Positions 33,008 through 42,105 of a stretch of DNA of 42,105 bases are shown here, piece by piece. The position numbers were made by a program, and so were the translations under genes. The notes under the pieces were generated by a model. It did not search any database, was not told the DNA's origin, and worked only from the letters and a program-made list of their open reading frames with translations. The stretch's first letter is position 1. Each line of letters opens with the position of its first letter. This stretch comes from Paracidovorax cattleyae (GTDB lineage Bacteria; Pseudomonadota; Gammaproteobacteria; Burkholderiales; Burkholderiaceae_C): contig NZ_FNJL01000024.1 of NCBI RefSeq assembly GCF_900104515.1, positions 1 through 42,105 on the forward strand, in the 5' to 3' direction.

Positions 33008-34531
33008 TTGAGCCATCCGCAAGACACCGCGCCTGTTCTCCCGGCCCCAGCCGGGCAGGCTGCGGTCTATGCCTCCTTCACGCTGGGCGACGAGGAGTTC
33101 GCCATCGACGTCCGGCACGTGCAGGAAGCCGTCAACCTGCCCGGCAGGATCGTTTCCATGCCGCTGGCGCCCGACTTCGTGGTGGGCGTGTTCAACCTGC
33201 GCGGCACCATCGTGCCCATGCTCGACATGCGGCGCCTGCTGGGGCTGGGCGCCGCCGACGACCCCGCAGGCGCCAAGGTGGTGATCGTCCAGCACCTCGG
33301 CGTCCGCCTGGGGCTGATGTTCGACGACACCCGGCGCGTGATGCGCCCGCGCGGCGACGAGCAGGCATTGTTCGGCTACCAGGACCATTCCACCCACCGC
33401 GTGGTGGCCGGCGTGCTCAAGGTCGGGGGCGAGCTCGTGCGCGTGCTCGATCTCGACCGGCTGGTGGCGATCGAGAACGTGCCCCGGGCCGGCACCGCCA
33501 CGGGGGAGGGCGTTGCCTCCCGGGCCAAGCGCAACCGCACGCGCTGCATCACCTTTCGGGTGGGCGACCTGCTGCTGGGCTTCGCCATCCACGGGGTGCA
33601 CGAGATCGTGCAGGCCCGGGGCATCGAACGCTCGCCGGTGCAGGACGCGCTGTGCGCGGGCGTGATGCACATCCGGGACGACGTGGTTCCGGTGGTGCGC
33701 TTCGGGGACCTGCTGCAGACCGGTGCCGGCACGGACGGCGACGATTCCGGCGGACAGCGAGTCGTCGTGCTCCAGGCCGGAGCGATGCACGTCGGCCTGC
33801 TGGTGGACAGCGTGGAGGCGATCGTCGCCTATTCCGAGGACGACGTGATGCATGTGCCCGTGCTGACGCGCCACCGCGCCAGCATGTTCGCGGGCTGTCT
33901 GGACCTGGGCGAACGGGGCCACGTGTTCCTGCTCGACAGCCAGGGGGTGCTGGACCACGGCGAGATCGGCCGCATCTCCGGCCAGCACAGCAGCCTGTTC
34001 GCTTCACGGGACCGGACGGCCCGCGCCGCGGAGCGGCACGCGGGCGTGCGCCAGTCCTTCCTGTGGTTCGACTCCCGGCAGGCCTTCGGCCTGCCGATGC
34101 AGGACGTGCGTGAAATCATCGATTGCGGCGACGGTCTGATCCCGGTGCCGGGCGCACCCGGCTTCGTCTCGGGCATGTACAACCTGCGCGGCAAACTGGT
34201 GACGGTGGTGGATGTCCGCCGCTACTACCAGCTGGGCGAGCCCGGGCCCCAGGACGTGCTCGAGCCGAAGGTGGTGGTGCTGCAGCAGGGCGACACCCTG
34301 CTGGGGCTGCAGGTGGACCGGGTGCGCAGCATCGTGCACATCGATGCCGCGGGCAAATACCCCATTCCCTCGCTGATGCGCAATGCACTGACCCCCCGCA
34401 CGCGCCACCACGTCTCCGAGGTGCTGGAAACGCAGGGCGAGGGCGGCACGCCCACCCATGTGCTGACGCTGGATGCCGCCCGCATTTTCGCGTCCATCGG
34501 CGAGCTGGAGGCCGAGATGGCCGATGCCTGA
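33008..34531 (+). CDS. Chemotaxis coupling protein with three CheW domains
   Basis: This 507-residue protein is made of three CheW-like domains in series (about 18-160, 175-325 and 345-500). Each has the CheW core: FTLGDEEFAIDVRHVQEAVN with VVGVFNLRGTIVPMLDMRRL, then FRVGDLLLGFAIHGVHEIVQ, then AFGLPMQDVREIIDCGDGLI with GFVSGMYNLRGKLVTVVDVR. The TTG at 33008 is taken as start because AGGAGAG lies 8 bp before it and no ATG or GTG is closer to the first domain. CheW couples receptors to CheA. A triple CheW could cross-link the array or couple one receptor to several partners. It lies 24 bp after the receptor gene. No CheA is encoded here. Confidence 0.9.
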   Translation: MSHPQDTAPVLPAPAGQAAVYASFTLGDEEFAIDVRHVQEAVNLPGRIVSMPLAPDFVVGVFNLRGTIVPMLDMRRLLGLGAADDPAGAKVVIVQHLGVRLGLMFDDTRRVMRPRGDEQALFGYQDHSTHRVVAGVLKVGGELVRVLDLDRLVAIENVPRAGTATGEGVASRAKRNRTRCITFRVGDLLLGFAIHGVHEIVQARGIERSPVQDALCAGVMHIRDDVVPVVRFGDLLQTGAGTDGDDSGGQRVVVLQAGAMHVGLLVDSVEAIVAYSEDDVMHVPVLTRHRASMFAGCLDLGERGHVFLLDSQGVLDHGEIGRISGQHSSLFASRDRTARAAERHAGVRQSFLWFDSRQAFGLPMQDVREIIDCGDGLIPVPGAPGFVSGMYNLRGKLVTVVDVRRYYQLGEPGPQDVLEPKVVVLQQGDTLLGLQVDRVRSIVHIDAAGKYPIPSLMRNALTPRTRHHVSEVLETQGEGGTPTHVLTLDAARIFASIGELEAEMADA

Positions 34532-35351
34532 GTTCGGGGACATGGACGGCGCGACCCTGCTGCGGCTGCTGCAGCGGGTGCGCGGGCACACCGGCATCCA
34601 CATGGTCGAGGCCAAGAAGACCATGCTGCAGGCCCGGCTGCGCCCGCGCATGCGCCACCTGGGCATCGATTCCTACGCCGGATACGTGGAGCACCTGGAC
34701 CGCAACGAGGACGAGCGCCAGCCCTTCGTCGATGCGGTGACGACCCACCAGACCTCCTTTTTTCGCACGCCCAAGGTCTGGCAGTACTTCCGCGACGTAT
34801 TCCTGCCCAAGTGGGTCGAAGAGGGATGGGGACGGCCGCTGCGCGTATGGTCGGCCGCGGCCTCCACGGGCGAGGAGGCCTGCACGATCGCGATCTGCTG
34901 CGAGGAGGTGCGCCGCCGGCAACCCGGGTTCTCCTACGAAATCCTGGGGACGGACATCAGCACCGACGTGCTGGCGCATGCGCGCGCGGGCCGGTACGCG
35001 GGGGCGTCCGTGGCGGCGTTCCGGGCGGGCCACCCCGAGATCTTCGAGCGCTACGACGCCGCACGGCGGCCCGGGCAGTTCATGCTGGATGACGCCGTGC
35101 GGCGCTGCATCGCCTTCGAGCCGCACAACCTGATGGAGCCGGCGCCGTGGCAGGAGCGTTTCGACGTGGTGTTCCTGCGCAATGTGCTGATCTACTTCAC
35201 CGCCGACGACATCCGCGGCGCCGTCCGCCACCTCGCGCCGTCGCTGCGCCGGCACGGCAAACTGGTGATCGGCGAGTCGGAATCGCTGACGTCCATGGAC
35301 GTGCCCTTCCAGTTCGTGCAGCCGCAGATCTACGAAAGCGTGGCGGCATGA
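34524..35351 (+). CDS. cheR: Chemotaxis protein methyltransferase CheR
   Basis: This 275-residue SAM-dependent enzyme methylates glutamates of chemoreceptors. The N-terminal helical domain (about 10-80; ITAxxL-like region and KKTMLQARLRPRMR) is followed by VTTHQTSFFRTPKVW, the SAM motif WSAAASTGEEACTIAI, LGTDISTDVLAHARAGRY, and FDVVFLRNVLIYF with the conserved RNVLIYF. It overlaps the triple-CheW gene by 8 bp and the following cheD by 4 bp, so the operon is translationally coupled. It probably acts on the receptor encoded two genes upstream. Confidence 0.95.
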   Translation: MPEFGDMDGATLLRLLQRVRGHTGIHMVEAKKTMLQARLRPRMRHLGIDSYAGYVEHLDRNEDERQPFVDAVTTHQTSFFRTPKVWQYFRDVFLPKWVEEGWGRPLRVWSAAASTGEEACTIAICCEEVRRRQPGFSYEILGTDISTDVLAHARAGRYAGASVAAFRAGHPEIFERYDAARRPGQFMLDDAVRRCIAFEPHNLMEPAPWQERFDVVFLRNVLIYFTADDIRGAVRHLAPSLRRHGKLVIGESESLTSMDVPFQFVQPQIYESVAA

Positions 35352-35899
35352 CGGAGCGCGCCGAGCAGGTCCACGTGCGCATGGGCGAACTGGCCCTGGG
35401 GCGCAGCCCCGAGTTGCTCAAGGCCACGCTGGGCTCGTGCGTCGGCATCGCGCTGCTCTGGAAATCCCGCGGCCTCTATGCCCTGGCGCACTGCCTGCTG
35501 CCCTGCGCCCCCGTGGCGTACCCGCCGGCCGGGGCGCGCTACGTGGACCAGGCCGTGGATGCGATGCTGCAGCGCCTGCAGGCCGGGCCGGGGGATTGCG
35601 CGCAGATCGAGGCCCATCTGGCGGGGGGCGCCAGCATGCGGGAGGGCGCCGCCGGTGCCGGGCGCGTGCCGCTGGTCGGGGCGCTCAATGCCGAGGCCGC
35701 TCTGCGGCTGCTGCAGGCCCGGAACATCGCCGTGCATTCGAGCGACACCGGCGGCACGTGCGCGCGCCAGATGCGCCTGGACTGCGCCGCTGCGACGGTC
35801 AGCGTCATCCGCGTCGCGGCGCCGCAAGGGGGGCCGCAGGGGCGCCATCACGGCCTGCCGGCGTCCGGCTCCTCGCCCCATCCGCCGAGCACCTTGTAG
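35348..35899 (+). CDS. cheD: Chemoreceptor glutamine deamidase CheD
   Basis: This 183-residue protein has the CheD active-site elements. The nucleophile Cys is in ATLGSCVGIALLW (near residue 31), the catalytic His in YALAHCLLP (near 48), and the Thr/Gly block in SSDTGGTCARQMRLDC. It deamidates receptor glutamines to glutamates. The ATG overlaps the cheR stop. The last 17 codons overlap the end of the convergent efflux outer-membrane gene by 52 bp, and the tail after about residue 160 is low-complexity. Confidence 0.92.
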   Translation: MTERAEQVHVRMGELALGRSPELLKATLGSCVGIALLWKSRGLYALAHCLLPCAPVAYPPAGARYVDQAVDAMLQRLQAGPGDCAQIEAHLAGGASMREGAAGAGRVPLVGALNAEAALRLLQARNIAVHSSDTGGTCARQMRLDCAAATVSVIRVAAPQGGPQGRHHGLPASGSSPHPPSTL

Positions 35900-37422
35900 A
35901 GCGTGACCCGGTTGGACTGGTCGGCCAGCTGTACGCCGATCAGCCCCTGCTGCGCGGTGTAGAGCGAGCGCTGCGCATCCAGCACGGCCAGGTAGCTGTC
36001 GGCGCCCAGCCGCCACCGGGCGAGGGTCAGGTCGAGCGCGCGCTGGCTGGAATCCACGAGGGATTGCTGCGCCTGCAGGCGCTCCTGCAGCGTGGCGCGC
36101 TCGGCCAGTGCGTCCGCCGCTTCGCGGAAGGCCGTCTGCACGGTCTTTTCGTACTGGGCGACGGCGGTTTCCTGTGCGACCTCGGCCACGCGCAGGTTGG
36201 CCCGGTTGCGTCCACCGTCGAAGATCGGCAGGCGGATCTGGGGCGCGAAGCTCCAGGTGCCGTTGCCCGCGCCGAAGAGGCCCGACAGTTCGTTGCTCGC
36301 CGTGCCCACGCTGGTGGTGAGCGTGAGCGAAGGGAAGAACGCCGCGCGCGCCGCGCCGATATTGGCGAACGAGCCCCGCAGCGAGCGCTCGGCCGCCTGC
36401 ACGTCCGGGCGGCGCAGCAGCGTCGAGGACGGCAGCGAGCCCGCGGGCACCGCCAGGGCCTGCGCCACGGACACCGTGGGCCGCTGCCAGCGCGCCGGAT
36501 CGGGGCTGCCGGCGCGGGCGCCGCCCGGTGTGGCGGCCTCGGCCTCCGCGGGCGGCGGCGCCAGCGCCTCCAAGGCCGCCGGCGGCAGCAGGGCATCGTC
36601 CACGGGGCGTCCCACCAGCAGGTGGAGCGCGTTGCGATCCTTGGCGAGCTGGGTGGCGGCACTGGCGAGGTCGGCGCGCGCCGTATCGACCGTCGCCTGT
36701 GTCTGCGTGAGCGTGAGGCCCGAGGTGGCCCCCTGTTCATAGCTGCGCCGCGCCAGGGCGAGCGACTGCGACCGGGTGCGCAGCGTCTCGCGCGCGAGCA
36801 GCAGGCGGCGCGCGTCGGCGTCGAGCGCGAGCCAGGCGCCGGCCACGTCGGACACCAGGCTCAGGCGCACGCTGCGCGCGTTATCGCCCACGCGCAGGAA
36901 TTCCTGCAGCGCGGCATCGTTGAGGTTGCGGATCCGGCCGAAGAAGTCGATCTCGTAGCTCGTGAACCCGATCTGGGCGCTGTACTGGGCGGTGGTATTG
37001 GCGCGGCCGGCGGCGGTGAGGTCGTCGGCCGTGCGCGCACGCGTTCCCGCACCCGTGGCGGCCACGGTGGGGAAGAGGTCCGCGCGGCTCACGCCGTACT
37101 GGGCCCGGGCGCGCTCGATGGCCAGCACCGCCACGCGCAGGTCGCGGTTGGCTTCCAGCGATTGCGTGATCACGCTGCGCAGCCGCGGCTCCGTGATGAA
37201 CGATTCCCAGGGGCCCAGGCCGATGTCCGGCGCGTCTGTCAACGCCACGCTGTCGGTGCCGCGGTCGGACGGGGTGCCGACCGCCTCCGGCACGGGGAGC
37301 GCGGGCTTCCAGAAGGGCGGCGCGAGGTTGGTGCAGCCCGCCGCGAGCAGCGCGGCGGCCAGGGCCGCCCCGGCAGGGAGGCGCGGGCATAGAGGGGCCA
37401 GGGAGAAGTGCGCGCGCGTCAT
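35848..37422 (-). CDS. RND efflux outer-membrane factor lipoprotein (NodT/OprM family)
   Basis: This 524-residue outer-membrane channel has a lipoprotein signal peptide with lipobox LLAAGC (Cys about 30). It is followed by the two repeated OEP domains typical of the family ([20 protein letters not shown] and [20 protein letters not shown]). [20 protein letters not shown] and [15 protein letters not shown] are typical OprM-like blocks. It is the third gene of a complete tripartite efflux operon. Its start overlaps the pump stop (ATGA, 37419-37422). An insertion rich in Ala, Pro and Glu ([17 protein letters not shown]) sits in the middle. Confidence 0.94.
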   Translation of the reverse strand: MTRAHFSLAPLCPRLPAGAALAAALLAAGCTNLAPPFWKPALPVPEAVGTPSDRGTDSVALTDAPDIGLGPWESFITEPRLRSVITQSLEANRDLRVAVLAIERARAQYGVSRADLFPTVAATGAGTRARTADDLTAAGRANTTAQYSAQIGFTSYEIDFFGRIRNLNDAALQEFLRVGDNARSVRLSLVSDVAGAWLALDADARRLLLARETLRTRSQSLALARRSYEQGATSGLTLTQTQATVDTARADLASAATQLAKDRNALHLLVGRPVDDALLPPAALEALAPPPAEAEAATPGGARAGSPDPARWQRPTVSVAQALAVPAGSLPSSTLLRRPDVQAAERSLRGSFANIGAARAAFFPSLTLTTSVGTASNELSGLFGAGNGTWSFAPQIRLPIFDGGRNRANLRVAEVAQETAVAQYEKTVQTAFREAADALAERATLQERLQAQQSLVDSSQRALDLTLARWRLGADSYLAVLDAQRSLYTAQQGLIGVQLADQSNRVTLYKVLGGWGEEPDAGRP

Positions 37423-40400
37423 GCGGAGGCTCCGGGAGCAGGGCTGGAGGGCGGGGTGCCGTCGTTGCCCGCGGGCGGGTGCGCCGCGGCGGGCTCGGCA
37501 CGCGCACCGCGCCGGGCGAAGAAGCTGCGGATCAGCACGAAGAACACGGGCACGAAGAACACGCCCAGCACGGTGGCCGCCACCATGCCGCCCAGCACCG
37601 CGGTGCCGATCGCCTGCCGTCCCCCCGCGCCCGCGCCGGTGCCGATGGCCAGCGGCAGCACGCCGAAGCCGAAGGCCAGCGAGGTCATGAGGATGGGCCG
37701 CAGCCGCAGCCGCACGGCTTCGAGCGTGGCGTCGATCACGCGGCGCCCGGCCGCCTGCAGCTGGGTGGCGAATTCCACGATCAGGATGGCGTTCTTGGAG
37801 GCCAGCCCCACGGTGGTCAGCAGGCCCACCTGGAAATACACGTCATTCGACATCCCGCGGATGCCGATGCCCAGCAGCGCCCCGACGATGCCCAGGGGCA
37901 CCACCAGGATCACCGAGAACGGCACCGACCAGCTCTCGTAGAGCGCAGCCAGGCACAGGAACACGAACAGGATGGAGATCGCGTACAGCAGCGGCGCCTG
38001 CGAGCCCGAGAGCCGCTCCTGGTAGGAGGCTCCCGTCCATTCGTAGCCGATGCCCGGGGGCATCTGCTTCATGATTTCGTCGATCGCGCCCATGGCCGCG
38101 CCGGAACTGACGCCCGGGGCCGCATCGCCCACGAACTCGTAGCTGGGGCTGCCGTTGTAGCGCTGCAGCTGGGGCGAGCCGTAGGTCCAGTAGGTGCTGG
38201 AGAAGGCCGAGAACGGCACCATCTGGCCCTGGTTGTTGCGCACCGTCCAGGGGCCGATGTCCTGCGGCAGCATCCGGAAGGGCGCATCGCCCTGCATGTA
38301 CACGCGCTTGACCCGGCCCTTGTTCAGGAAGTCGTTCACGTAGGTGCCGCCGATGGCGCTGGATAGCGTGCTGTTGATGTCCGCGGTGGCCAGGCCCAGG
38401 GCGCCGGCCTTGGCATCGTCGATGGTCACGCCCAGCTGGGAGGTGTCGTCGGGGTTGTTGGCGCGCAGGTTGGAGACCTCGTGGCGGTCGCGCGCGAGCT
38501 GCAGCACCTTGTCGCGCGCCGCCACCAGCGCCTCGTGCCCCAGGCCGTTCAGGTCCTTGAGCTGGAAGTTGAAGCCTGCATTGGCCCCCAGGCCGCGCAC
38601 GGCCGGCGGCAGCACCACGAAGATGCGCGCATCGCGGATCTGGCGCAGGTCGCGGGTGGCCTTGCGGGCGATCGCGTCGGCGCTCTGCTCGGGCCGCGGG
38701 CGCTCGCTCCAGTCCTTCAGCCGCACGAAGCCGCGCGCGGAACTCTGGTCGCCGTTGGCGCCGGTGATGGAGTTGAAGCTCACCACGTCGGGCTGCGCCG
38801 CGAAGTACTTCTGCACCTCGGCCATCACGGCCTGCAGGCGCGTGTTGGAGGAGCCCGCGGGCAGCGTGATCTGCACCTGCACCGCGCCCTGGTCTTCGTT
38901 GGGCAGGAACGAGGTGGGCAGGCGCATGAACAGCACGGCCATGCCGCCCACGATCAGCGCGTAGATCAGCATCATGCGGCCGCCCCGGCGAACTATGCGG
39001 CCCACGCCGCGCTGGTAGCTGTCGGCCGTGCGGTCGAAGCGGTGGTTGAAGCCCGCGAAGAAGCGGTCCACCCAGCCCAGCGGCCCGCGCCGCGGCGCGC
39101 CGGCGTGCGGGCTGTGCGTGCCCTTCGGGATCGGTTTGAGCAGCGTCGCGCAGAGCGCGGGCGTGAGCGTCAGGGCCACCAGCACCGACAGCACCATGGC
39201 CGAGACGATGGTGATGGAGAACTGCCGGTAGATCACGCCCGTGGAGCCGCCGAAGAAGGCCATGGGAATGAACACCGCCGACAGCGTGAGCGCGATGCCC
39301 ACCAGGGCCGGCGTGATCTCGGCCATGGACTTGCGCGTGGCCTCCTTCGGCGGCAGGCCCTCCTCGCTCATCACGCGCTCGACGTTCTCCACCACCACGA
39401 TGGCGTCGTCCACCAGCAGGCCGATGGCCAGCACCATGCCGAACATGGTCAGGGTGTTGATGGAGTAGCCCGCGGCCGACAGCACGCCGAAGGTGCCCAG
39501 CAGCACCACCGGCACGGCGATGGCCGGGATCAGCGTGGCGCGGAAGTTCTGCAGGAAGAGGTACATCACCAGCACCACGAGGGCCATGGCTTCCACCAGC
39601 GCCTTGATGACCTCCTCGATGGAGGCTTCCACGAAGGGGGTGGTGTCGTAGCTCGTGAAGGGCTTGAGCTGGTAGGGGAAGAAGGGACGCAGCTCGGCGA
39701 CCTTGGCGTTCACCGCCTCGGCCACCGCCATGGCGTTGGCGCCGTCGGCCAGCACCACGCCCATGCCCGCGCCGGGCTGGCCGTTCAGCCGCGAGGTGAT
39801 GGTGAGGTTGTCCGCGCCCAGCTCGATGCGCGCCACGTCCTTCAGGCGCACGATCGAGCCGTCGGTCGCGACCTTCAGGACGATGTTCTCGAACTCCTCG
39901 CGGCTCTGCAGCTTGCTGCGCGCGGTGATGGTGGCGTTGAGCTGCTGCTGGCCCACGGCGGGCAGGGCGCCCAGCTGCCCGGCCGAGACCTGCGCGTTCT
40001 GCGCATTGAGCGCGCTGCCCACGTCGGAGGGCATGAGCGCGTATTTCTCGAGCCTGGCCGGGTCCATCCACACGCGCATGGCGTAGCCCGTGCCCAGGGT
40101 GGCCACGTCGCCCACGCCGTCGATGCGGCTGATCACGTCCACCAGGTTGCTGGAGATGTAGTCGCCGATGTCCACCTGCGTGACCGACGGGTCGGGCGAG
40201 GTGAAGGTGACGATCATCAGGTAGTCGTTGCCGCCCTTGGTGACGGTGACGCCGCGGCTCTGCACGGCCGGGGGCAGGCGCGACATGGCCTGCTGCAGCT
40301 TGTTCTGCACCTGCACCTGGGCCACGTCGATGTTGGTGCCGGCATTGAAGGTGAGCGTGGTGCGCGAATTGCCCGAGGCGTCGCTGGTCGAGCCCATGTA

Positions 40401-40628
40401 GATGAGGTTGTCCAGCCCCTTGAGCTGCTGCTCGATCACCTGCGTGACCGATTCCTCCACCGTCTTGGCGGAGGCGCCGGTGTAGGTGGCGCTGATGGAC
40501 ACCCGTGGCGGCGCGATGTCGGGGTACTGCTCCAGCGGCAGGTTGCGGATCGACATCGCGCCCGCGAGCATGATGACGATGGCGATGACCCACGCGAAGA
40601 TGGGCCGGTTGATGAAGAACTGGGCCAT
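37419..40628 (-). CDS. RND multidrug efflux pump, HAE1 (AcrB-like) family
   Basis: This 1069-residue inner-membrane proton antiporter exports hydrophobic compounds. The N-terminus [20 protein letters not shown] is diagnostic of the AcrB group. The transmembrane Asp pair needed for proton relay is visible in [19 protein letters not shown]. The porter domain contains [19 protein letters not shown], and the C-terminal half repeats the fold ([20 protein letters not shown]). Length and order are complete. The start is 17 bp after the adaptor stop and the stop overlaps the outer-membrane gene. The substrate is not predictable. The family call is secure. Confidence 0.97.
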   Translation of the reverse strand: MAQFFINRPIFAWVIAIVIMLAGAMSIRNLPLEQYPDIAPPRVSISATYTGASAKTVEESVTQVIEQQLKGLDNLIYMGSTSDASGNSRTTLTFNAGTNIDVAQVQVQNKLQQAMSRLPPAVQSRGVTVTKGGNDYLMIVTFTSPDPSVTQVDIGDYISSNLVDVISRIDGVGDVATLGTGYAMRVWMDPARLEKYALMPSDVGSALNAQNAQVSAGQLGALPAVGQQQLNATITARSKLQSREEFENIVLKVATDGSIVRLKDVARIELGADNLTITSRLNGQPGAGMGVVLADGANAMAVAEAVNAKVAELRPFFPYQLKPFTSYDTTPFVEASIEEVIKALVEAMALVVLVMYLFLQNFRATLIPAIAVPVVLLGTFGVLSAAGYSINTLTMFGMVLAIGLLVDDAIVVVENVERVMSEEGLPPKEATRKSMAEITPALVGIALTLSAVFIPMAFFGGSTGVIYRQFSITIVSAMVLSVLVALTLTPALCATLLKPIPKGTHSPHAGAPRRGPLGWVDRFFAGFNHRFDRTADSYQRGVGRIVRRGGRMMLIYALIVGGMAVLFMRLPTSFLPNEDQGAVQVQITLPAGSSNTRLQAVMAEVQKYFAAQPDVVSFNSITGANGDQSSARGFVRLKDWSERPRPEQSADAIARKATRDLRQIRDARIFVVLPPAVRGLGANAGFNFQLKDLNGLGHEALVAARDKVLQLARDRHEVSNLRANNPDDTSQLGVTIDDAKAGALGLATADINSTLSSAIGGTYVNDFLNKGRVKRVYMQGDAPFRMLPQDIGPWTVRNNQGQMVPFSAFSSTYWTYGSPQLQRYNGSPSYEFVGDAAPGVSSGAAMGAIDEIMKQMPPGIGYEWTGASYQERLSGSQAPLLYAISILFVFLCLAALYESWSVPFSVILVVPLGIVGALLGIGIRGMSNDVYFQVGLLTTVGLASKNAILIVEFATQLQAAGRRVIDATLEAVRLRLRPILMTSLAFGFGVLPLAIGTGAGAGGRQAIGTAVLGGMVAATVLGVFFVPVFFVLIRSFFARRGARAEPAAAHPPAGNDGTPPSSPAPGASA

Positions 40629-40644
40629 GGGGCGCGCTCCTGCG

Positions 40645-42009
40645 TCAGCGCGAGGCCGCCGGGGCCTGGGCAGAGGCCGGGGCCGCTGGCGATGAGGCCC
40701 TGGCCGACGCGGGCGCCGCGCCCTGCGGCGGGATCTTCACCTCCACGGCCTTGACGGCGTCGCCCGGCTGGATGCGCTGCAGCCCGTCCACGACGATGCG
40801 GTCGCCGGCCGCGAGGCCCGCCGTGGCCGCCCAGCGGTTGCCCACGGCCGCGCCCACCTGGATGGCGCGGCGCTCCACCTTGTCCTGCGCGTTGGCCACC
40901 AGCACGCTGGCATTGCCGGCCGCGTCGCGCGTCACGCCCTGCTGGGGCACGAGCAGGGCCTGCTCGTTCACGCCGGTCTCCAGCACCGCCCGCACGTACA
41001 TGCCGGGCATCAGCAGGCCGTCCGGATTGGGCACCACGCCGCGCAGCGTGACCGCGCCGGTCGTGGGGTTCACCGTGATGCCGCTGAACTGCAGCCGGCC
41101 GGCGTGGGCATAGGTGCTGCCGTCCTCGAGCTTGAGCCGCATGCGCGCCTGGCCCTCGCCGGCGCGCTGCAGCCGGCCCTGGGCCAGCTCGGTCTTCCAG
41201 CGCAGCACGTCGGTGCTCGACTGGGTGACGTCCACGTAGAGCGGATCGACCTGCGAGACGGTGGTGAGGGCCGTGGTCTGGTTGGCCGTGACCAGCGCGC
41301 CGGGCGTGACGCTCGACGTGGTCGTGCGGCCGGAGATGGGCGACTGGATGCGCGCATAGCCCAGGTTGATGCGCGCGGTGGCCACCGCGGCGCGGGCCAC
41401 GGACACGTCCGAGCGCGACTGCTGTGCCGCGGCCTGGCTGTCGTCCGCCACCTGCCGGCTCACGGCCTCGATCTTCGCCAGCTCGGCGTTGCGGCGCGCG
41501 TTCGATTCCGCCGATGCGGCCGTGGCCTGGGCCCGGCTGAGCGAGGCCTCGGCACTGGCGAGCGCCGCCTCCAGCGGCGCCGGATCCAGCTGGTAGAGCG
41601 CCTGACCCGCCTTCACCTCCGCGCCTTCCGTGAACAGGCGCTTCTGCACGATCCCGCCCACCTGCGGCCGGATCTCGGCCACGAGGTAGGCATTGGTACG
41701 CCCGGGCAACTCGGTGGTGACCGACTGGCGCTCGGGCTGCAGGGTGACCACGCCCACTTCCACGGGGCCGCGCGGCGCGGGCGCGGGGGCCTTGTCGGAG
41801 CAGCCGGCCAGGGCCAGGCCGATGCCCAGCACCAGCCACAGCGCGCGGCCCCCGCGGTCCCCGGAGCCGCGGCCGCTTTCCGGCGCGGCGGCGCCGGGGC
41901 AGGGCGGCCTTGCGGGCGGAAAAGGGAAGGCGGAAGCGGAGGGAGCGGAAAAGCGGCGGGCGGAGCAGGAGGGCGAGGAATTCATGGCGGGCGCTGCTGG
42001 GAGAACCAT
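40645..42009 (-). CDS. RND efflux periplasmic adaptor lipoprotein (AcrA-like)
   Basis: This protein of about 454 residues links the pump to the outer-membrane channel. A long Ser/Pro/Arg-rich N-region precedes a hydrophobic segment and lipobox ([12 protein letters not shown]). Next come the lipoyl/barrel-sandwich halves ([40 protein letters not shown]), a helical hairpin rich in Ala, and [18 protein letters not shown], with a beta-barrel and proximal domain behind. The C-terminal tail is Ala/Pro/Ser-rich. The ATG at 42009 follows GGTGAG. An ATG at 41985 is an alternative, and both leave an unusually long n-region before the signal segment. No local regulator gene is seen before the window ends. 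Confidence 0.92.
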   Translation of the reverse strand: MVLPAAPAMNSSPSCSARRFSAPSASAFPFPPARPPCPGAAAPESGRGSGDRGGRALWLVLGIGLALAGCSDKAPAPAPRGPVEVGVVTLQPERQSVTTELPGRTNAYLVAEIRPQVGGIVQKRLFTEGAEVKAGQALYQLDPAPLEAALASAEASLSRAQATAASAESNARRNAELAKIEAVSRQVADDSQAAAQQSRSDVSVARAAVATARINLGYARIQSPISGRTTTSSVTPGALVTANQTTALTTVSQVDPLYVDVTQSSTDVLRWKTELAQGRLQRAGEGQARMRLKLEDGSTYAHAGRLQFSGITVNPTTGAVTLRGVVPNPDGLLMPGMYVRAVLETGVNEQALLVPQQGVTRDAAGNASVLVANAQDKVERRAIQVGAAVGNRWAATAGLAAGDRIVVDGLQRIQPGDAVKAVEVKIPPQGAAPASARASSPAAPASAQAPAASR

Positions 42010-42084
42010 GCATTCTCACCGCCGAATGAAAACGGCTTGTGAAGCGTGGCCGTCCAAGCGACGGCATTCCGTTACTGCGGCCCC

Positions 42085-42105
42085 GGGGGGGGGGGGGGGG
42101 GGGGG
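42085..42105 (+). other. Terminal run of 21 G
   Basis: The window ends CCCC followed by 21 consecutive G. A run this long at a sequence end is most simply a sequencing or assembly artefact. Confidence 0.7.

Overview
This is a GC-rich window with dense, often overlapping gene pairs and no tRNA, rRNA or CRISPR array that I could see. The gene set suggests a beta-proteobacterium of the Comamonadaceae, most likely a plant-associated Acidovorax/Paracidovorax. The set includes rpsU-yqeY, an assimilatory nirBD-nasA-cobA operon, a secreted GH5-CBM2 cellulase with an (Asn-Pro)n linker, and a candidate HrpX-type promoter in front of a small, lower-GC, acylation-signal protein. The species name is inference. 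The window begins inside a gene and ends in 21 G, so it looks like a draft contig or a cut from one.

Layout. 1-3.6 kb: tartrate/D-malate dehydrogenase (partial) divergent from a LysR regulator, then a WYL regulator and a glutathione S-transferase. 3.6-4.6 kb: yqeY and rpsU on the minus strand with clear terminators. 4.9-8.2 kb: a membrane PAS-GGDEF-EAL protein. 8.2-9.8 kb: a NIPSNAP/ABM mini-operon divergent from an ArsR-type regulator that has a near-perfect 38-bp palindrome just upstream. 9.8-12.2 kb: flavoprotein and sterol-desaturase-like membrane hydroxylase. 12.3-14.7 kb: SulP transporter and beta-carbonic anhydrase, a probable bicarbonate module. 14.9-17 kb: hotdog thioesterase and cellulase. 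17.2-19.8 kb: a FecI-FecR-TonB receptor locus in advanced decay. 19.9-29.4 kb: a nitrate/nitrite assimilation operon read leftward (nirB, nirD, nasA, ybiB/trpD2-like, cobA, PilJ-domain protein). 29.6-31.3 kb: a lower-GC accessory block with the candidate type III effector and a small broken gene. 31.3-35.9 kb: a chemosensory operon (soluble tandem-PAS receptor, triple-CheW protein, CheR, CheD). 35.8-42 kb: a complete RND efflux operon (adaptor, pump, outer-membrane factor).

How it works together. The most informative part is the control region of the nitrate operon. A near-consensus sigma-54 promoter is followed at once by two small hairpins whose hexaloops both carry A at position 1 and G at position 4 (the ANTAR-protein target pattern). 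A strong intrinsic terminator comes next, then nirB. This predicts nitrogen-limitation control through NtrC/sigma-54 combined with nitrate-responsive antitermination by an ANTAR protein not encoded here. The same operon ends with a soluble PilJ/nitrate-sensor-like protein and is interrupted between nirD and nasA by a 646-bp, almost self-complementary repeat element. The best candidate for something undescribed is the 194-residue protein starting Met-Gly-Cys at 29698, preceded by a PIP-box-like sequence with a correctly spaced -10 element.
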